Shown: one piece after another, positions 42,164 to 51,816 of the stretch
Numbering within the stretch: position 1 is the first letter of the stretch
Layout: every line of letters starts with the position of its first letter
NCBI GenBank assembly: GCA_001464035.1
Contig: LNEC01000004.1
Location: 248,001-312,000, forward strand
DNA: 64,000 nucleotides
From: Bradyrhizobiaceae bacterium Ga0074131
GTDB taxonomy: Bacteria; Pseudomonadota; Alphaproteobacteria; Rhizobiales; Xanthobacteraceae
Direction of reading: 5' to 3'
The notes under the pieces: model-generated
The model's input: the letters and a program-made list of their open reading frames with translations, nothing else
What the model was told of the DNA's origin: nothing
Database searches by the model: none
Program-made: the position numbers and the translations under genes

Positions 42164-42880
42164 TCAGTTAGTGACCTTCGCCTGGCTCACCAGCGTCGGC
42201 TTCGCCGTATAGTGCTCCGCAAAGATCTTCTTCAGGTTCTCGACCTTCGGAAGATCGTGAATGGCGATATAGGGCTGGTTCGGGTGCAGCGTCATGTAGT
42301 CCTGGTGATAGGTCTCCGCCGGATAGAACGCCTCTAGTGGCCCAACCTTGGTCGCGATCGGTTTCTTGTAGACCTTCGCCGCGTTGAGCTGGGCGATATA
42401 GGCCTCCGCCACCTTCTTCTGTTCGTCGGAGTTGGTGAAGATTGCCGAGCGATAGTGCGAGCCTACGTCCGGGCCCTGACGGTTCAACTGCGTCGGGTCG
42501 TGCACCACGGAAAAGAAGATCTGCAGCAGCTTGCCGTAGCTGATCTTTTTCGGATCGTATTTGATCTCGACCGTCTCGGCGTGACCGGTCGCGCCGGTGG
42601 TGATCATGGTGTAGTTGGCGGTCGCCTTGCTGCCGCCGGCATAGCCGGACACCGCGTTGAGGACGCCTGCGGTATGCTGGAACACACCCTGCACGCCCCA
42701 GAAGCAACCGCCCGCGAGAATGGCGGTCTGGACGCCGTCGGAAGCCTTCAGGTCGACGGCGGGTGGCGGGATGATCACGGGGTCTTCGGCGGCGCGCAAG
42801 GGCGCGACGGACAGAGCTGAAATCGCCAGCGCGCCGAGAGCGGCGGCACAGAGCGAAAGTCGGGAAAAGCTGCGGGACAT
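42164..42880 (-). CDS. msrA: Exported peptide methionine-S-sulfoxide reductase (MsrA)
   Basis: A 238-aa enzyme that reduces methionine-S-sulfoxide in proteins. The catalytic motif GGCFWGVQGVF is intact, followed by GVLNAVSGYAGG, GHAETVEIKYDP and HDPTQLNRQGPDVGSHYRSAIF (given by its ends). A Sec signal peptide (about residues 1-30, ending LRAAEDP) places it in the periplasm, so it should repair exported proteins. It is first in the msrA-msrB pair. The 247-base gap upstream is free of clear genes. Confidence 0.94.
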   Translation of the reverse strand: MSRSFSRLSLCAAALGALAISALSVAPLRAAEDPVIIPPPAVDLKASDGVQTAILAGGCFWGVQGVFQHTAGVLNAVSGYAGGSKATANYTMITTGATGHAETVEIKYDPKKISYGKLLQIFFSVVHDPTQLNRQGPDVGSHYRSAIFTNSDEQKKVAEAYIAQLNAAKVYKKPIATKVGPLEAFYPAETYHQDYMTLHPNQPYIAIHDLPKVENLKKIFAEHYTAKPTLVSQAKVTN

Positions 42881-43127
42881 GGGATTTCCTGTGAAGCCGG
42901 CGGATTGACGTGCAGTCTAGAGCGGAAGCCGCGGTTCGCAACATCGGCGTCTGCCCGATGCGACAAGATACGCGCCGGCGCGCGTGTGGTTACGGCCGGA
43001 TGCACACGAGTTCGTGAACGAAAGCGGTTCCTGGTCACGGCGTAGCAGGCGGGAACCGCCGCGCAGACGCTGCGTTGGACACCGGCTGCGGCGTTTTGCT
43101 TCAGTTATTTCAGCCGGAATTGATCCG

Positions 43128-44204
43128 ATGGCGAAGCTGGACGTTCGCAAGGGAATGCCGTCGGTCGAATTGTCACGTGAAGAATTCGAGAGGCGTTACC
43201 GCAGCCGCTTCGCCGATCCCGCTTTCGAGCCGCTGCAGCGTGAGCTCGACGCCATCGTCGCGGCCGCCTGGGATGGTTACGCCAACTCCCGGAAGGCGCC
43301 TCGCACCCGCAGGGCCGGGCCCGGCTTTGCCGATCCCGACTACGAGCTTTCGGCGGATTGGCTCGCGGCCCGCGACGCCATTCTCGCCGCGCAGCGCCGG
43401 CACGACGATGTCGAAGCCAGCCCCCGAATCCTGCTGATCAACGGCTCGTCGCGCAGCGAACACACCTGTCCCGGCGAAATGTCGAAGAGCTGGCGGCTGG
43501 TCAAGCTCGCCGAACCGATATTTGAGAAATTGGGATTTGCCGTCGACATTCTCGACCTCAGCCGGCTGACGTCCGAATTCGGCAAGCAGGTTCATCCCTG
43601 CAAGTCCTGCGTCTCGACCGCGATGCCGCTGTGTCACTGGCCTTGCAGCTGCTATCCGAATCATGCGCTGGGCCAGACCGACGACTGGATGAACGAGATT
43701 TATCCGATGTGGGTGGCCGCCCATGGCATCATGATCGTGGCGCCGGTGAACTGGTATCACGCGCCGACCGGCTTGAAGGCAATGATCGACCGGCTGGTCT
43801 GCGCCGATGGCGGCAATCCCGATCCCACCTCAACCCACGGCAAGAAGGCCGCTGAGGCCAAGGCGATGGAATTGAAGGGCTGGTCATACCCCAAGCATCT
43901 CGACGGCTGTCATTTCGCGGTGGTGGTCCATGGCGATGCGGTCGGCGCCGAGACGCTGCGCCGTTCGTTGGCGGACTGGCTCACCGACATGTCGTTGGTG
44001 CAGTGCAGCCGCGCCGCCGAGGTGGACGGCTATGTCGGCTACATGGAGCCTTATGCGACCTCACACCAGGCGTTGGACGAGGATCACGATTTTCAGGAGG
44101 AGACTCGCAATGCGGCCCGTGCGCTCGGCCATGCGATCCTGTTGAGCCGGGAGGGCAAGTACGAACGTCCGGATGATGAACTCGAGGATCCCAATCCGAA
44201 GTAG
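43128..44204 (+). CDS. Flavodoxin-fold NAD(P)H-dependent oxidoreductase
   Basis: A 358-aa protein of the NADPH-dependent FMN reductase/flavodoxin superfamily with an unusual 95-residue N-terminal extension. The flavin-binding core begins ILLINGSSRSEHTCPGEMSKS and continues with MIVAPVNWYHAPTGLKAMIDRL, both family hallmarks. A Cys-rich segment CKSCVSTAMPLCHWPCSCYP lies between, with five Cys, which might bind metal or a cluster. The ATG at 43128 is used over an earlier frame-open start that lies in non-coding sequence. Substrate is unknown; iron-sulfur flavoprotein-like activity is a possibility. Confidence 0.78.
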   Translation: MAKLDVRKGMPSVELSREEFERRYRSRFADPAFEPLQRELDAIVAAAWDGYANSRKAPRTRRAGPGFADPDYELSADWLAARDAILAAQRRHDDVEASPRILLINGSSRSEHTCPGEMSKSWRLVKLAEPIFEKLGFAVDILDLSRLTSEFGKQVHPCKSCVSTAMPLCHWPCSCYPNHALGQTDDWMNEIYPMWVAAHGIMIVAPVNWYHAPTGLKAMIDRLVCADGGNPDPTSTHGKKAAEAKAMELKGWSYPKHLDGCHFAVVVHGDAVGAETLRRSLADWLTDMSLVQCSRAAEVDGYVGYMEPYATSHQALDEDHDFQEETRNAARALGHAILLSREGKYERPDDELEDPNPK

Positions 44205-44223
44205 GACAACAGGTAGCATCTTC

Positions 44224-44252
44224 GTCATTGCGAGCCCAGCGAAGCAATCCAT
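44224..44252. repeat. Interspersed REP-like repeat, copy 2
   Basis: GTCATTGCGAGC..GAAGCAATCCAT, 28 of 29 bases identical to the copy at 4-32 in opposite orientation. The following 90 bases continue with paired GCGCGCATGCGCGC-type palindromic sequence up to about 44340. It lies between the oxidoreductase and helicase genes. A partial related core (CTCATTGCGAGCC) occurs near 39683. Confidence 0.75.
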
Positions 44253-44345
44253 TCTTTCTTTGCTGGGCAAGATGGCTTCGCGGAGCCTGTCATCGGCGCG
44301 CATGCGCGCAAGCCGTTGGCTTGCAGTGACGTGGAGAGAACGGGA

Positions 44346-45455
44346 TCACACCACCACGCTCAGCCGCTTCGCGGCCCGGGTGATACCTGTGTAGAGCCAC
44401 CTGGCGCGGCTTTCCTGGAATGCGAAACTCTCGTCGAACAGCACCACGTCGTCCCATTGCGAGCCCTGCGATTTGTGCACCGTGAGCACGTAGCCGTAGT
44501 CGAACTCGTCATAGGGCTTTCGTTGTTCCCACGGGATGGTCTCGATGGCGCCGCCGAAGCAGTCGCCGCGCACCGATACTTTCGTCACCTTGTGGCCGAG
44601 ATCTTCGTCCGGCGACAGCCGCATGGTGATGATGCTGGACTTCGACGCTGCGCGCGACTTCACCCGCCACAGCCCGCCATTGAACAGGCCCTTCTTGCGA
44701 TTGTTGCGCAGACAGACCAGCTTGTCGCCGGCCACCGGCAACGGATCCTCGATGTTCTGCTTCTGCCGCACCCGCTTGTTGTAGGAACGCCGCGTGTTGT
44801 TGCGTCCGACCAGCACCTGGTCGGCCTGCATCACCCGGTCCGGATCGAGCTCAGCACGCGACACCACCTGGCTCTCGCCGTAGCGGCCGATGTCGAGGTC
44901 GCGGCCTTCTCGAACGTCCATCGACATCCGGATGATGGGATCGTCCTGGGCCTGGCGATGCACCTCGGTCAGCATCACGTCGGGCTCGCAGTCGGTGAAA
45001 AAGCCGCCGCCTTGGATCGGCGGCAGCTGCGCGGGGTCGCCGAGCACCAAGAGCGGACATTCGAACGACATCAGGTCGCGGCCCAGTTCGGCGTCCACCA
45101 TCGAACATTCGTCGATCACGATCAGTTTGGCTTTCGAGGCCGGCGCGTCGTCCCACAATTCAAAGCTCGGCTGCTCGACGCCGGATTCGCGGGCACGGTA
45201 GATCAGCGAGTGGATGGTGGAGGCGTTGTCGCAGCCCTTGTTGCGCATCACCAGCGCGGCTTTGCCGGTGAAGGCCGCGAATTTCACCCCGCCGTCGACG
45301 CCCTCGGCGATGTGCCGCGCCAGCGTGGTCTTGCCGGTGCCGGCATAGCCGAACAGCCGGAACACCGGCGGCGTGCCGTTCCTGCCGGGTTTCGCCTTCA
45401 GCCAATCGGCGACGGCCTTCAGCGCGGAATCCTGATGCGGCGTAAAGGTAGGCAT
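44346..45455 (-). CDS. RecD-like AAA helicase/exonuclease-type ATPase
   Basis: A 369-aa superfamily 1 DNA helicase similar to RecD2 and AAA_30 proteins but much shorter than RecD2. Walker A GYAGTGKTT, Walker B LIVIDECSM and LVLGDPAQLPP are all present. Further on come YGYVLTVHKSQGSQWDDV and YTGITRAAKRL, the UvrD-like C-terminal motifs. No N-terminal OB or RecB-binding extension is seen. It starts at the ATG at 45455; the upstream in-frame extension lacks homology. The gene is on its own. Confidence 0.85.
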   Translation of the reverse strand: MPTFTPHQDSALKAVADWLKAKPGRNGTPPVFRLFGYAGTGKTTLARHIAEGVDGGVKFAAFTGKAALVMRNKGCDNASTIHSLIYRARESGVEQPSFELWDDAPASKAKLIVIDECSMVDAELGRDLMSFECPLLVLGDPAQLPPIQGGGFFTDCEPDVMLTEVHRQAQDDPIIRMSMDVREGRDLDIGRYGESQVVSRAELDPDRVMQADQVLVGRNNTRRSYNKRVRQKQNIEDPLPVAGDKLVCLRNNRKKGLFNGGLWRVKSRAASKSSIITMRLSPDEDLGHKVTKVSVRGDCFGGAIETIPWEQRKPYDEFDYGYVLTVHKSQGSQWDDVVLFDESFAFQESRARWLYTGITRAAKRLSVVV

Positions 45456-45553
45456 GGGGGCTCGAATGGGGGTTGGCCCCGGCAATCGGCCGCGACTCAC
45501 CTGTCAAGCTAACCATTCGAGCGGTCAGTGCAAGCCGGCCGGTTCCGTCGCCG

Positions 45554-46192
45554 CTATTGCCAGCCCGGGACGCCTTTCATATCGGGCAGATGATGGGCGA
45601 TGCCCTTGTGGCAGTCGATGCAGGTCTTGTCGCCGGTGAACAGGAATCGCTGATGTGCGACCGAGGCGCGCGGGGACTGCTTGGTGATGTCCATCGACTC
45701 CGAGCTATGGCAGTTGCGGCATTCCAGCGAGTCGTTGGCCTTCAATCGCGCCCATTCGCGCAGCGCCAGTTCGAGCCGATGATCCCTGAATTTTTCAGGC
45801 GTGTCGATGGTGCCGAACAGATGCCCCCATACCTCCTTGGAGGCCTGCATCTTGCGCGCGATCTTGTCGGTCCAGTTGTGCGGGACGTGACAATCGGGGC
45901 AACTGGCGCGGACGCCGGAGCGGTTGGTGAAGTGAACGGTGCTCTTCAGTTCCGCGAATACGTTGTCGCGCATCTCATGGCAGCCGGTGCAGAATTTCTC
46001 GGTGTTGGTGATTTCCAGCGCGGTGTTGAAGCCGCCCCAGAATATGATGCCGGCGACGAAGCCGGCGAAAACCAGCACGCCGAGCCCGAACACCGAACTC
46101 GGCCGGCGCAGCACGTCCCACAATTCGACGATGAAACTCCAGAGACGGGCCAGCCAGGAACGACGCGGCGCGGCGGGGTCAACCGCACTCAT
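45554..46192 (-). CDS. napC: Cytochrome c-type quinol dehydrogenase (NapC)
   Basis: A 212-aa membrane-anchored tetraheme cytochrome that passes electrons from ubiquinol to NapAB. One span (about residues 35-55) follows an N-tail. Four heme-attachment motifs are visible: CTGCH, CPDCH, CRNCH and CIDCH. The conserved axial Met/His region (HEMRDNVF) and [22 protein letters not shown] (ends given) match NapC/NirT. The ATG overlaps the napB stop by ATGA, which signals translational coupling. Confidence 0.95.
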   Translation of the reverse strand: MSAVDPAAPRRSWLARLWSFIVELWDVLRRPSSVFGLGVLVFAGFVAGIIFWGGFNTALEITNTEKFCTGCHEMRDNVFAELKSTVHFTNRSGVRASCPDCHVPHNWTDKIARKMQASKEVWGHLFGTIDTPEKFRDHRLELALREWARLKANDSLECRNCHSSESMDITKQSPRASVAHQRFLFTGDKTCIDCHKGIAHHLPDMKGVPGWQ

Positions 46193-46659
46193 CGGCGTCC
46201 TCCCGGAGCCGCGCGGCTGACCAGGGTGTCGACGTCGACGAAGTCGTTGGTGATCGGCGCCTTCACGACGTTCTGCGGAACGTGGCACGAGGTGCAGAAG
46301 AACCGGCGTGGCGACACCGAGGCCAGGAACTGGCCGTCGCGGTCCATGAAATGGGTGATGGAAACCATCGGGGCCTGCGTCTCCCCGGTTCGGGCGCGGG
46401 CATGGCAGGACAGGCATTTGTTGCCGTTCATGTCGATCTGATAGCCTTCGATCGAATGCGGAATGACCGGCGGCTGCTCGGGATAGTTTCGCACCTCCTT
46501 CTCGGAGGTATTGCGCATCGGCGTCATCGGCGGGGCCGGTCCCTCCTCGTTGAGCGGGGTCGGTCCGCGCAGGCCCGAATTGAGCGATTGCGCCAGCAAC
46601 GAACTCGATCCGGCCGCAAGCGCAATCAGCAGCACGAAGATTCCCGGTTTTCCGATCAT
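46189..46659 (-). CDS. napB: Periplasmic nitrate reductase small subunit (NapB)
   Basis: A 156-aa diheme cytochrome c subunit of NapAB. A signal peptide covers about residues 1-24 (ending LLAQS). The two heme-binding motifs are CLSCH and CTSCH, with the NapB segment [18 protein letters not shown] and THFMDRDGQ between them. It starts six bases after the napA stop region and ends overlapping napC. Length is standard for alphaproteobacterial NapB. Confidence 0.95.
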   Translation of the reverse strand: MIGKPGIFVLLIALAAGSSSLLAQSLNSGLRGPTPLNEEGPAPPMTPMRNTSEKEVRNYPEQPPVIPHSIEGYQIDMNGNKCLSCHARARTGETQAPMVSITHFMDRDGQFLASVSPRRFFCTSCHVPQNVVKAPITNDFVDVDTLVSRAAPGGRR

Positions 46660-46664
46660 GGCAT

Positions 46665-49169
46665 TCACACCCGCTCGATGCGCACAGCGCATTTCTTGTA
46701 ATCGGTCTGCAGCGAGATCGGATCGGTGGCGTCCAGCGTCACCTTGTTGATGAGCTGCGCCTCGTCGAACCATGGCACGAAGACGAGGCCCCTGGGAGTC
46801 TTGTTGCGGCCGCGGGTCTCCACCCGGGTGCGAATAAAGCCGCGGCGCGACTGCACCTTGACCTCGTCGCCGCGCCGCAGCTTCATCTCGGCCGCGTCGT
46901 CGGGATGCATGAAGCACACCGCCTCGGGGAAGGACTTGTAGAGCTCGGGGACGCGCCGCGTCATGGTGCCGGAATGCCAGTGCTCCAGCACGCGGCCGGT
47001 CGTGAGCCAGAACGGATACTCGCTGTCGGGAGATTCGGCCGCCGGCTCGAACGGCAGGGCGAAAATCCGGGCCTTGCCGTCCGGGTGACCGTAGAACTGC
47101 ACGCCGGTCCCCGCCTTGACGTAGGGGTCCATGCCCTCGCGGAAGCGCCACTTTGTCTCCTGGCCGTTGACGACCGGCCAGCGCAGCCCGCGCTCGCGGT
47201 GATAGGTCTCGAACGGCGCGAGGTCGTGGGCATGGCCGCGGCCGAAGGCGGCATATTCCTCGAAGAGGCCCTTGTGGACGTAGAAGCCGAACGCCTTCGA
47301 CTCGTCGTTGGCGTAACCGGCCTCGATATCGGACAGCGGGAACTTGTCGACCTCGCCGTTCCTGAACAGCACGTCGAACAGCGTCTTGCCGCGATATTCC
47401 GGTTTCTTCGCCAGCAGTTCCTCGGGCCAGACTTCCTCGATCTTGAAGCGTTTTGAGAATTCCATCAGCTGCCACAGGTCCGACCGCGACTCGCCTGGTG
47501 CTGTGACCATCTGGTGCCAGAACTGGGTGCGGCGTTCGGCATTGCCGTAGGCGCCTTCCTTTTCCACCCACATCGCGGTCGGCAGGATCAGATCGGCGGC
47601 GAGCGCCGTGACCGACGGATAGGCGTCGGACACCACGATGAAGTTTTCCGGATTGCGAAAACCCGGATAGGTTTCCTCGTTGGCGTTGGGCCCGGCCTGC
47701 AGGTTGTTGTTGACCTGAACCCAGTAGGCATTGAGCAACCCGTCCTTCAGCATCCGGCTCTGCAGCACGGCGTGATAGCCCGGCTTGTCGGGAATGGTGC
47801 CCTCGGGCAGCTTCCAGATCTTCTCGGCGATGTCGCGATGCGCCTTGTTGGTCACCACCATGTCGGCCGGCAGGCGATGCGAGAAGGTGCCGACCTCGCG
47901 CGCGGTGCCGCAGGCCGAGGGCTGGCCGGTCAGCGAGAACGGGCTGTTGCCGGGCTCGGAGATTTTCCCGGTCAGCAGATGGATGTTGTAGACGAGGTTG
48001 TTGCACCAGACGCCGCGGGTATGCTGGTTGAATCCCATGGTCCAGAAACTGGTGACCTTGGTCTTGGGGTCGGCGTAGAGCTCGGCCAGCGCCTCGAGGC
48101 GGTTGACCGGCACGCCGGACATCTCCGCCGCCTTCTCCAGCGTGTAGTCGGCAACGAACTTCGCGAATTCCTCGAAGCTGATGTCGGTGGAGTCGTTGGC
48201 CCTGGCAGCACCGGTCGCCTTCTTCTGCAGCGGATGTTCGGGGCGAAGCCCGTAACCGATGTCGGTCTGGCCGCGCTTGAACGTGGTGTGCGCGGCGACG
48301 AAGGCCTTGTTGACGCGGCCGGTCTTGATGATGTGGTTGGCGATGGCGTTGAGGATGTAAAGGTCGGTGTGCGGCTTGAATACCATGCCGATGTCGGCGA
48401 GGTCGAACGAGCGGTGCTCGAAGGTCGACAGCACGGCGACACGGACATGCGACGCTGAAAGCCTTCGATCGGTCACCCGGGTCCACAGGATCGGGTGCAT
48501 CTCGGCCATGTTCGAGCCCCACAGCACGAACGCGTCCGCCGACTCGATGTCGTCGTAGCAGCCCATCGGCTCGTCGATGCCGAAGGTGCGCATCATGCCG
48601 GCAACCGCCGAGGCCATGCAGTGCCGCGCATTGGGATCGATGTTGTTGCTGCGGAATCCGGCCTTGAACAGTTTGGCGGCGGCATAGCCTTCCCAGATCG
48701 TCCATTGCCCGGAACCGAACATGCCGACCCCGCTGGGGCCGCGCTTCTTCAGCGCCGCCTTGTATTTATCAGCCATGATGTCGAAGGCTTCGTCCCACGA
48801 TATCGGCGTGAACTCGCCGTTCTTGTCGTATTTGCCTGCTGTCTTGCGCAGCATCGGCCGGGTCAGTCGGTCGTGGCCGTACATGATCTTGGAGAGGAAA
48901 TAGCCCTTCACGCAGTTGAGCCCGCGATTGACCTCCGACTTGATGTCGCCGTGGGTTGCCACCACGCGATTGTCCTTGGTCGCCACCATGACGCTGCAAC
49001 CGGTGCCGCAGAACCGGCACGCCGCCTTGTCCCATTTCAATTCGCTCGCGGCGCGGTCGGTGATGAGGTTTGTCGCCAGCGCCGGCGCGGTCATTCCGCC
49101 CGCCAGCGCCGCCATCGCGGCGGCCTCCAGCTTCAGGACCTGGCGGCGGTCAAGCTTCGGTGCGGTCAT
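46665..49169 (-). CDS. napA: Periplasmic nitrate reductase catalytic subunit (NapA)
   Basis: An 834-aa molybdopterin enzyme that reduces nitrate to nitrite in the periplasm. A twin-arginine leader ([19 protein letters not shown]) is followed by the [4Fe-4S] ligands of [10 protein letters not shown] and, later, CVKGYF. The Mo ligand Cys falls in [18 protein letters not shown]. The C-terminus has molybdopterin-binding [20 protein letters not shown] (ends given). Length is normal. It is the third gene of napEDABC; napF, napG and napH are absent, as in Bradyrhizobium. Confidence 0.97.
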   Translation of the reverse strand: MTAPKLDRRQVLKLEAAAMAALAGGMTAPALATNLITDRAASELKWDKAACRFCGTGCSVMVATKDNRVVATHGDIKSEVNRGLNCVKGYFLSKIMYGHDRLTRPMLRKTAGKYDKNGEFTPISWDEAFDIMADKYKAALKKRGPSGVGMFGSGQWTIWEGYAAAKLFKAGFRSNNIDPNARHCMASAVAGMMRTFGIDEPMGCYDDIESADAFVLWGSNMAEMHPILWTRVTDRRLSASHVRVAVLSTFEHRSFDLADIGMVFKPHTDLYILNAIANHIIKTGRVNKAFVAAHTTFKRGQTDIGYGLRPEHPLQKKATGAARANDSTDISFEEFAKFVADYTLEKAAEMSGVPVNRLEALAELYADPKTKVTSFWTMGFNQHTRGVWCNNLVYNIHLLTGKISEPGNSPFSLTGQPSACGTAREVGTFSHRLPADMVVTNKAHRDIAEKIWKLPEGTIPDKPGYHAVLQSRMLKDGLLNAYWVQVNNNLQAGPNANEETYPGFRNPENFIVVSDAYPSVTALAADLILPTAMWVEKEGAYGNAERRTQFWHQMVTAPGESRSDLWQLMEFSKRFKIEEVWPEELLAKKPEYRGKTLFDVLFRNGEVDKFPLSDIEAGYANDESKAFGFYVHKGLFEEYAAFGRGHAHDLAPFETYHRERGLRWPVVNGQETKWRFREGMDPYVKAGTGVQFYGHPDGKARIFALPFEPAAESPDSEYPFWLTTGRVLEHWHSGTMTRRVPELYKSFPEAVCFMHPDDAAEMKLRRGDEVKVQSRRGFIRTRVETRGRNKTPRGLVFVPWFDEAQLINKVTLDATDPISLQTDYKKCAVRIERV

Positions 49170-49190
49170 GAAAATCTCCGGCGTCCAGAA

Positions 49191-49511
49191 TCAGCTGGCA
49201 TCGATGGCGTGAAAGACGAGCGAGGCGGTATACACGTCGGGCAGCAGCGCAATGGTGGTGAGCGTGGATCCGAGCGCGCCGGCGTTGGCGGCATCGACCA
49301 CGACGACCAGCTTGCCCATGGGATCGCGGCCGTAGATCTCGCAGCCGGCCAGCGCCGCGATGGCGGTTTCCACGCTGGCGAGGCATTGCGGCCGCGCCTG
49401 CACCAGAATGCTGGCGATCTCGCCGCCGGGCGGCGCGACCACCCGATCCGCGTGGAGCAGGCGACCGGTGATGAGCGCGCGACGGTCGATGGCGCTGTGA
49501 GATCTGGCCAC
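49191..49511 (-). CDS. napD: NapD chaperone of the nitrate reductase
   Basis: A 106-aa cytosolic chaperone that binds the NapA Tat leader to coordinate cofactor insertion with export. It has the ferredoxin-like NapD fold: ITGRLLHADRV, SILVQARPQ and CEIYGRDPMGKLVVVVDAAN, then LLPDVYTASLVFHAID, which is a strongly conserved ending. It sits between napE and napA with 21 bases before napA. Confidence 0.93.
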   Translation of the reverse strand: MARSHSAIDRRALITGRLLHADRVVAPPGGEIASILVQARPQCLASVETAIAALAGCEIYGRDPMGKLVVVVDAANAGALGSTLTTIALLPDVYTASLVFHAIDAS

Positions 49512-49536
49512 GGGGGTTTTCCTTGAGGCGGTTGCG

Positions 49537-49719
49537 TTAGCGCGGGGGAGGACCGGGAGGGCCGGCGATCATCTGGTAGATCCAGACCGCAAGCCCGTAG
49601 CTGCCGACGGTGGCGACCGCAAAGGCGGGCATCATCACGGCGGTCAGGAACAGGAACGCAAAGATTTCCATGCGCTTGCGGCGCGGCCGTCCAGTCGTGT
49701 CGTTGCCAGCGGCCGACAT
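49537..49719 (-). CDS. napE: NapE, small membrane component of the nap operon
   Basis: A 60-aa protein with one membrane span (FLFLTAVMMPAFAVATVGSYG region), preceded by the basic RPRRKRMEIFAFLFL typical of NapE. The function of NapE is not settled. The ATG at 49719 is preferred over an in-frame GTG at 49731. It is the first gene of napEDABC, 85 bases downstream of the FixK-like box. Confidence 0.88.
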   Translation of the reverse strand: MSAAGNDTTGRPRRKRMEIFAFLFLTAVMMPAFAVATVGSYGLAVWIYQMIAGPPGPPPR

Positions 49720-49803
49720 GTTGCGTCTCACTCAAATGTAATGATCGGCGGCATCAGGGCCGCTACTTGAAGACCAGTGTCGGGCTTCGAATCGAATCGT
49801 ACC

Positions 49804-49817
49804 TTGATCTGGATCAA
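49804..49817 (-). promoter_or_regulatory. FixK/FNR-type box upstream of napEDABC
   Basis: The perfect palindrome TTGATCTGGATCAA (TTGA-N6-TCAA) lies 85 bases upstream of the napE start. FixK2 is known to activate napEDABC in B. japonicum through such a site under low oxygen. Its distance from the divergent LLM gene (about 144 bases) makes control of nap more likely. Binding by FixK, FNR or NnrR cannot be told apart from the sequence. Confidence 0.8.
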
Positions 49818-49960
49818 TTCCTGGAGGGGATCTGCGCCTTCGGGACGACCTAAACGCCTCTTCGGCGCGGTTCTTCCGCCGTACGGAATGGGCTGCCGGT
49901 AGACTCGTGTCCTGCGTCCATTACTATGCCATCAACAATAACCCGGCAGCGGAGGACGTC

Positions 49961-51169
49961 ATGAAGTTCGGCATTTTCTACGAGTTGCAATTGCCGCGCC
50001 CGTGGCAGTCCGGCGACGAACTCAGGCTCTACCAGAATGCGCTGACGCAATTGGAAACCGCCGACCGGCTCGGCTACGACCACGCCTGGGTGGTGGAGCA
50101 CCATTTCCTGGAGGAATATTCGCATTCGCCGTCGCCGGAATCGTTTCTCGCCGCGGCCTCGCAGCGCACCAAAAACATCCGGCTCGGCCACGGTATCTTT
50201 CAGCTCACCACCAACCATCCCGCTCGCGTCGCCGAGCGCGTCGCGGTGCTCGATCTGCTCAGCAACGGCCGCGTCGAATTCGGCATGGGCGAGAGTGCCT
50301 CGATCACCGAGTTGACGCCGTTCGGCCGCGACATGGAAACCAAGAAGGAAGTGTTCGAGGAGGCCGTCCGCGCCATCTTCCCGATGTTTGGGGATGGCGG
50401 CAGCGAGCATCACGGCAAGTACTTCGATATTCCGCTGCGCAATGTGGTGCCGAAGCCGGTGCAGAAGCCGCATCCGCCGCTGTGGATGGCCTGTTCGCAA
50501 TTGCCGACCATCGAACGCGCCGGCCAGCACGGCTTCGGCGCGCTCGGCTTCCAGTTCGTCAGCGCCGATGCCGCGCACGCCTGGGTGCACGCCTACTACA
50601 ATGCGATCACGAAGCGGCTGAAGAAGCTCGCGGACTACCAGATCAACCCCAACATGGCGCTGGTGTCGTTCTTCATGTGCGCCAAGACCGACGAGGAGGC
50701 CCGCGCGCGGGCGGACGGCGCGACTTTCTTCCAGTTCGCACTGCGCTTCTACGGCGCCTCGCAGAACCGGCAGCGCCCCGACCCTGGCACCGTCAACATG
50801 TGGGACGAATACAACAAGTGGAAGCGCGAAAATCCGGAAGCGCAGGAGGCGGCCCTGCGCGGCGGCCTGATTGGCTCGCCCGAAACCATCCGCAGGAAAT
50901 TGCGGCGTTTCCGCAGCTCGCACATCGACCAGGTGATCCTGCTCAACCAGGCCGGCAAGAACAGCCACGAGCACATCTGCGACTCGCTCGAACTGTTCGC
51001 AAGCGAGGTGATGCCGGAATTCCGCGAGGATCCAGAGCACGACGACTGGAAGGCCGGCGTGATGAGCGGCGCGATCGAGCTCGAGGAGATCGATACCGAA
51101 GCCTTTACCGATCGCTACGGCAAGCTCGCGGTGAGTGTGGCCAAGCCGGCGAAGGCAGCGGCGGGGTAG
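49961..51169 (+). CDS. LLM-class flavin-dependent oxidoreductase
   Basis: A 402-aa bacterial luciferase-like monooxygenase with the (beta/alpha)8 LLM fold. It begins MKFGIFYELQLPRPW, then YDHAWVVEHHFLEEYSHSPSP, RLGHGIFQLTTNHPARVAERVAVLD (ends given) and RVEFGMGESAS, the family sequence. An FMN or F420 cofactor is possible; the family in Proteobacteria normally uses FMNH2. The ATG at 49961 has a GGAGG site six bases upstream. It is divergent from napE. The substrate is unknown. Confidence 0.85.
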   Translation: MKFGIFYELQLPRPWQSGDELRLYQNALTQLETADRLGYDHAWVVEHHFLEEYSHSPSPESFLAAASQRTKNIRLGHGIFQLTTNHPARVAERVAVLDLLSNGRVEFGMGESASITELTPFGRDMETKKEVFEEAVRAIFPMFGDGGSEHHGKYFDIPLRNVVPKPVQKPHPPLWMACSQLPTIERAGQHGFGALGFQFVSADAAHAWVHAYYNAITKRLKKLADYQINPNMALVSFFMCAKTDEEARARADGATFFQFALRFYGASQNRQRPDPGTVNMWDEYNKWKRENPEAQEAALRGGLIGSPETIRRKLRRFRSSHIDQVILLNQAGKNSHEHICDSLELFASEVMPEFREDPEHDDWKAGVMSGAIELEEIDTEAFTDRYGKLAVSVAKPAKAAAG

Positions 51170-51215
51170 GTGAAGTGATCAGCGCAGGGATGAAGTCATT
51201 TCGCCGCGCCGCACG

Positions 51216-51243
51216 GAAGATCGCAAATCGAAGATCGCAAATC
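51216..51243. repeat. Perfect 14-bp tandem duplication
   Basis: GAAGATCGCAAATC occurs twice back to back in the gap between the LLM gene and the VOC gene. It lies outside coding sequence and has no recognised role. Confidence 0.8.
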
Positions 51244-51348
51244 CAAGCATCTGCGCGCGGATTGACTCAAATGCGGCGCGGACTGGAAGAGGATGGCCGG
51301 ATGCGAAGGAACGATGGTTGGTCAATCCAGCCGGTTGATTGATCGCGG

Positions 51349-51711
51349 TTACGTCTTCTTGTCTTGCCACATACCAAGAGCGGCGCCGGTTGGATCGGAG
51401 ATGACACTGAACCAGCCCTTACCCGGGACTTCGGTAACGTCTTTCAAAATAGTCGCGCCGAGCGATCTGGCCTTGCCGGTTGCCGCCTTAGCGTCGTCCA
51501 CAAGCACATAAGCCAACCACGTCGACGGTGCCCCCGGGACTGGGTGCTTCATCAATCCGCCGCCCGTTCCTTCACCGACCTCGATCATCGTATAGGCTCC
51601 GTCAGACGAGGGCATATCCTCAAGCTTCCAGTCGAACAGCTTACCGTAGAACGATTTTGCCTTGGCAGCATCAGTGGTGTTCAACTCAACATGAATGAAC
51701 GGATTAGCCAT
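51349..51711 (-). CDS. VOC-family (glyoxalase/bleomycin-resistance fold) protein
   Basis: A 120-aa single-domain VOC protein. It starts MANPFIHVELNTTDAAKAKSFYGKLFDW, given by its ends, typical of the family's betaalphabetabetabeta units. Potential metal ligands are H7 and a Glu in the SYTMIEVGEG-like strand; GKGWFSVISDPTGAALGMWQ closes the fold. Enzymatic activity is not certain; many relatives are uncharacterised small-molecule binders. It lies alone between divergent and convergent neighbours. Confidence 0.8.
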   Translation of the reverse strand: MANPFIHVELNTTDAAKAKSFYGKLFDWKLEDMPSSDGAYTMIEVGEGTGGGLMKHPVPGAPSTWLAYVLVDDAKAATGKARSLGATILKDVTEVPGKGWFSVISDPTGAALGMWQDKKT

Positions 51712-51816
51712 CGGACGCTCCTTTTCTGCAGAGCCCTGGAATCGCAGACTTGATATATTTCCACGCGAGCGTTGGTGTCGCGTTGCGCTGGATCAACAAG
51801 CCGCGATCAGGTCCGC

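Noticed and set aside
46192..48705. 838-aa frame overlapping napA and napB
   Set aside because: Only its last 156 codons (napB) are real; the rest is a napA shadow.
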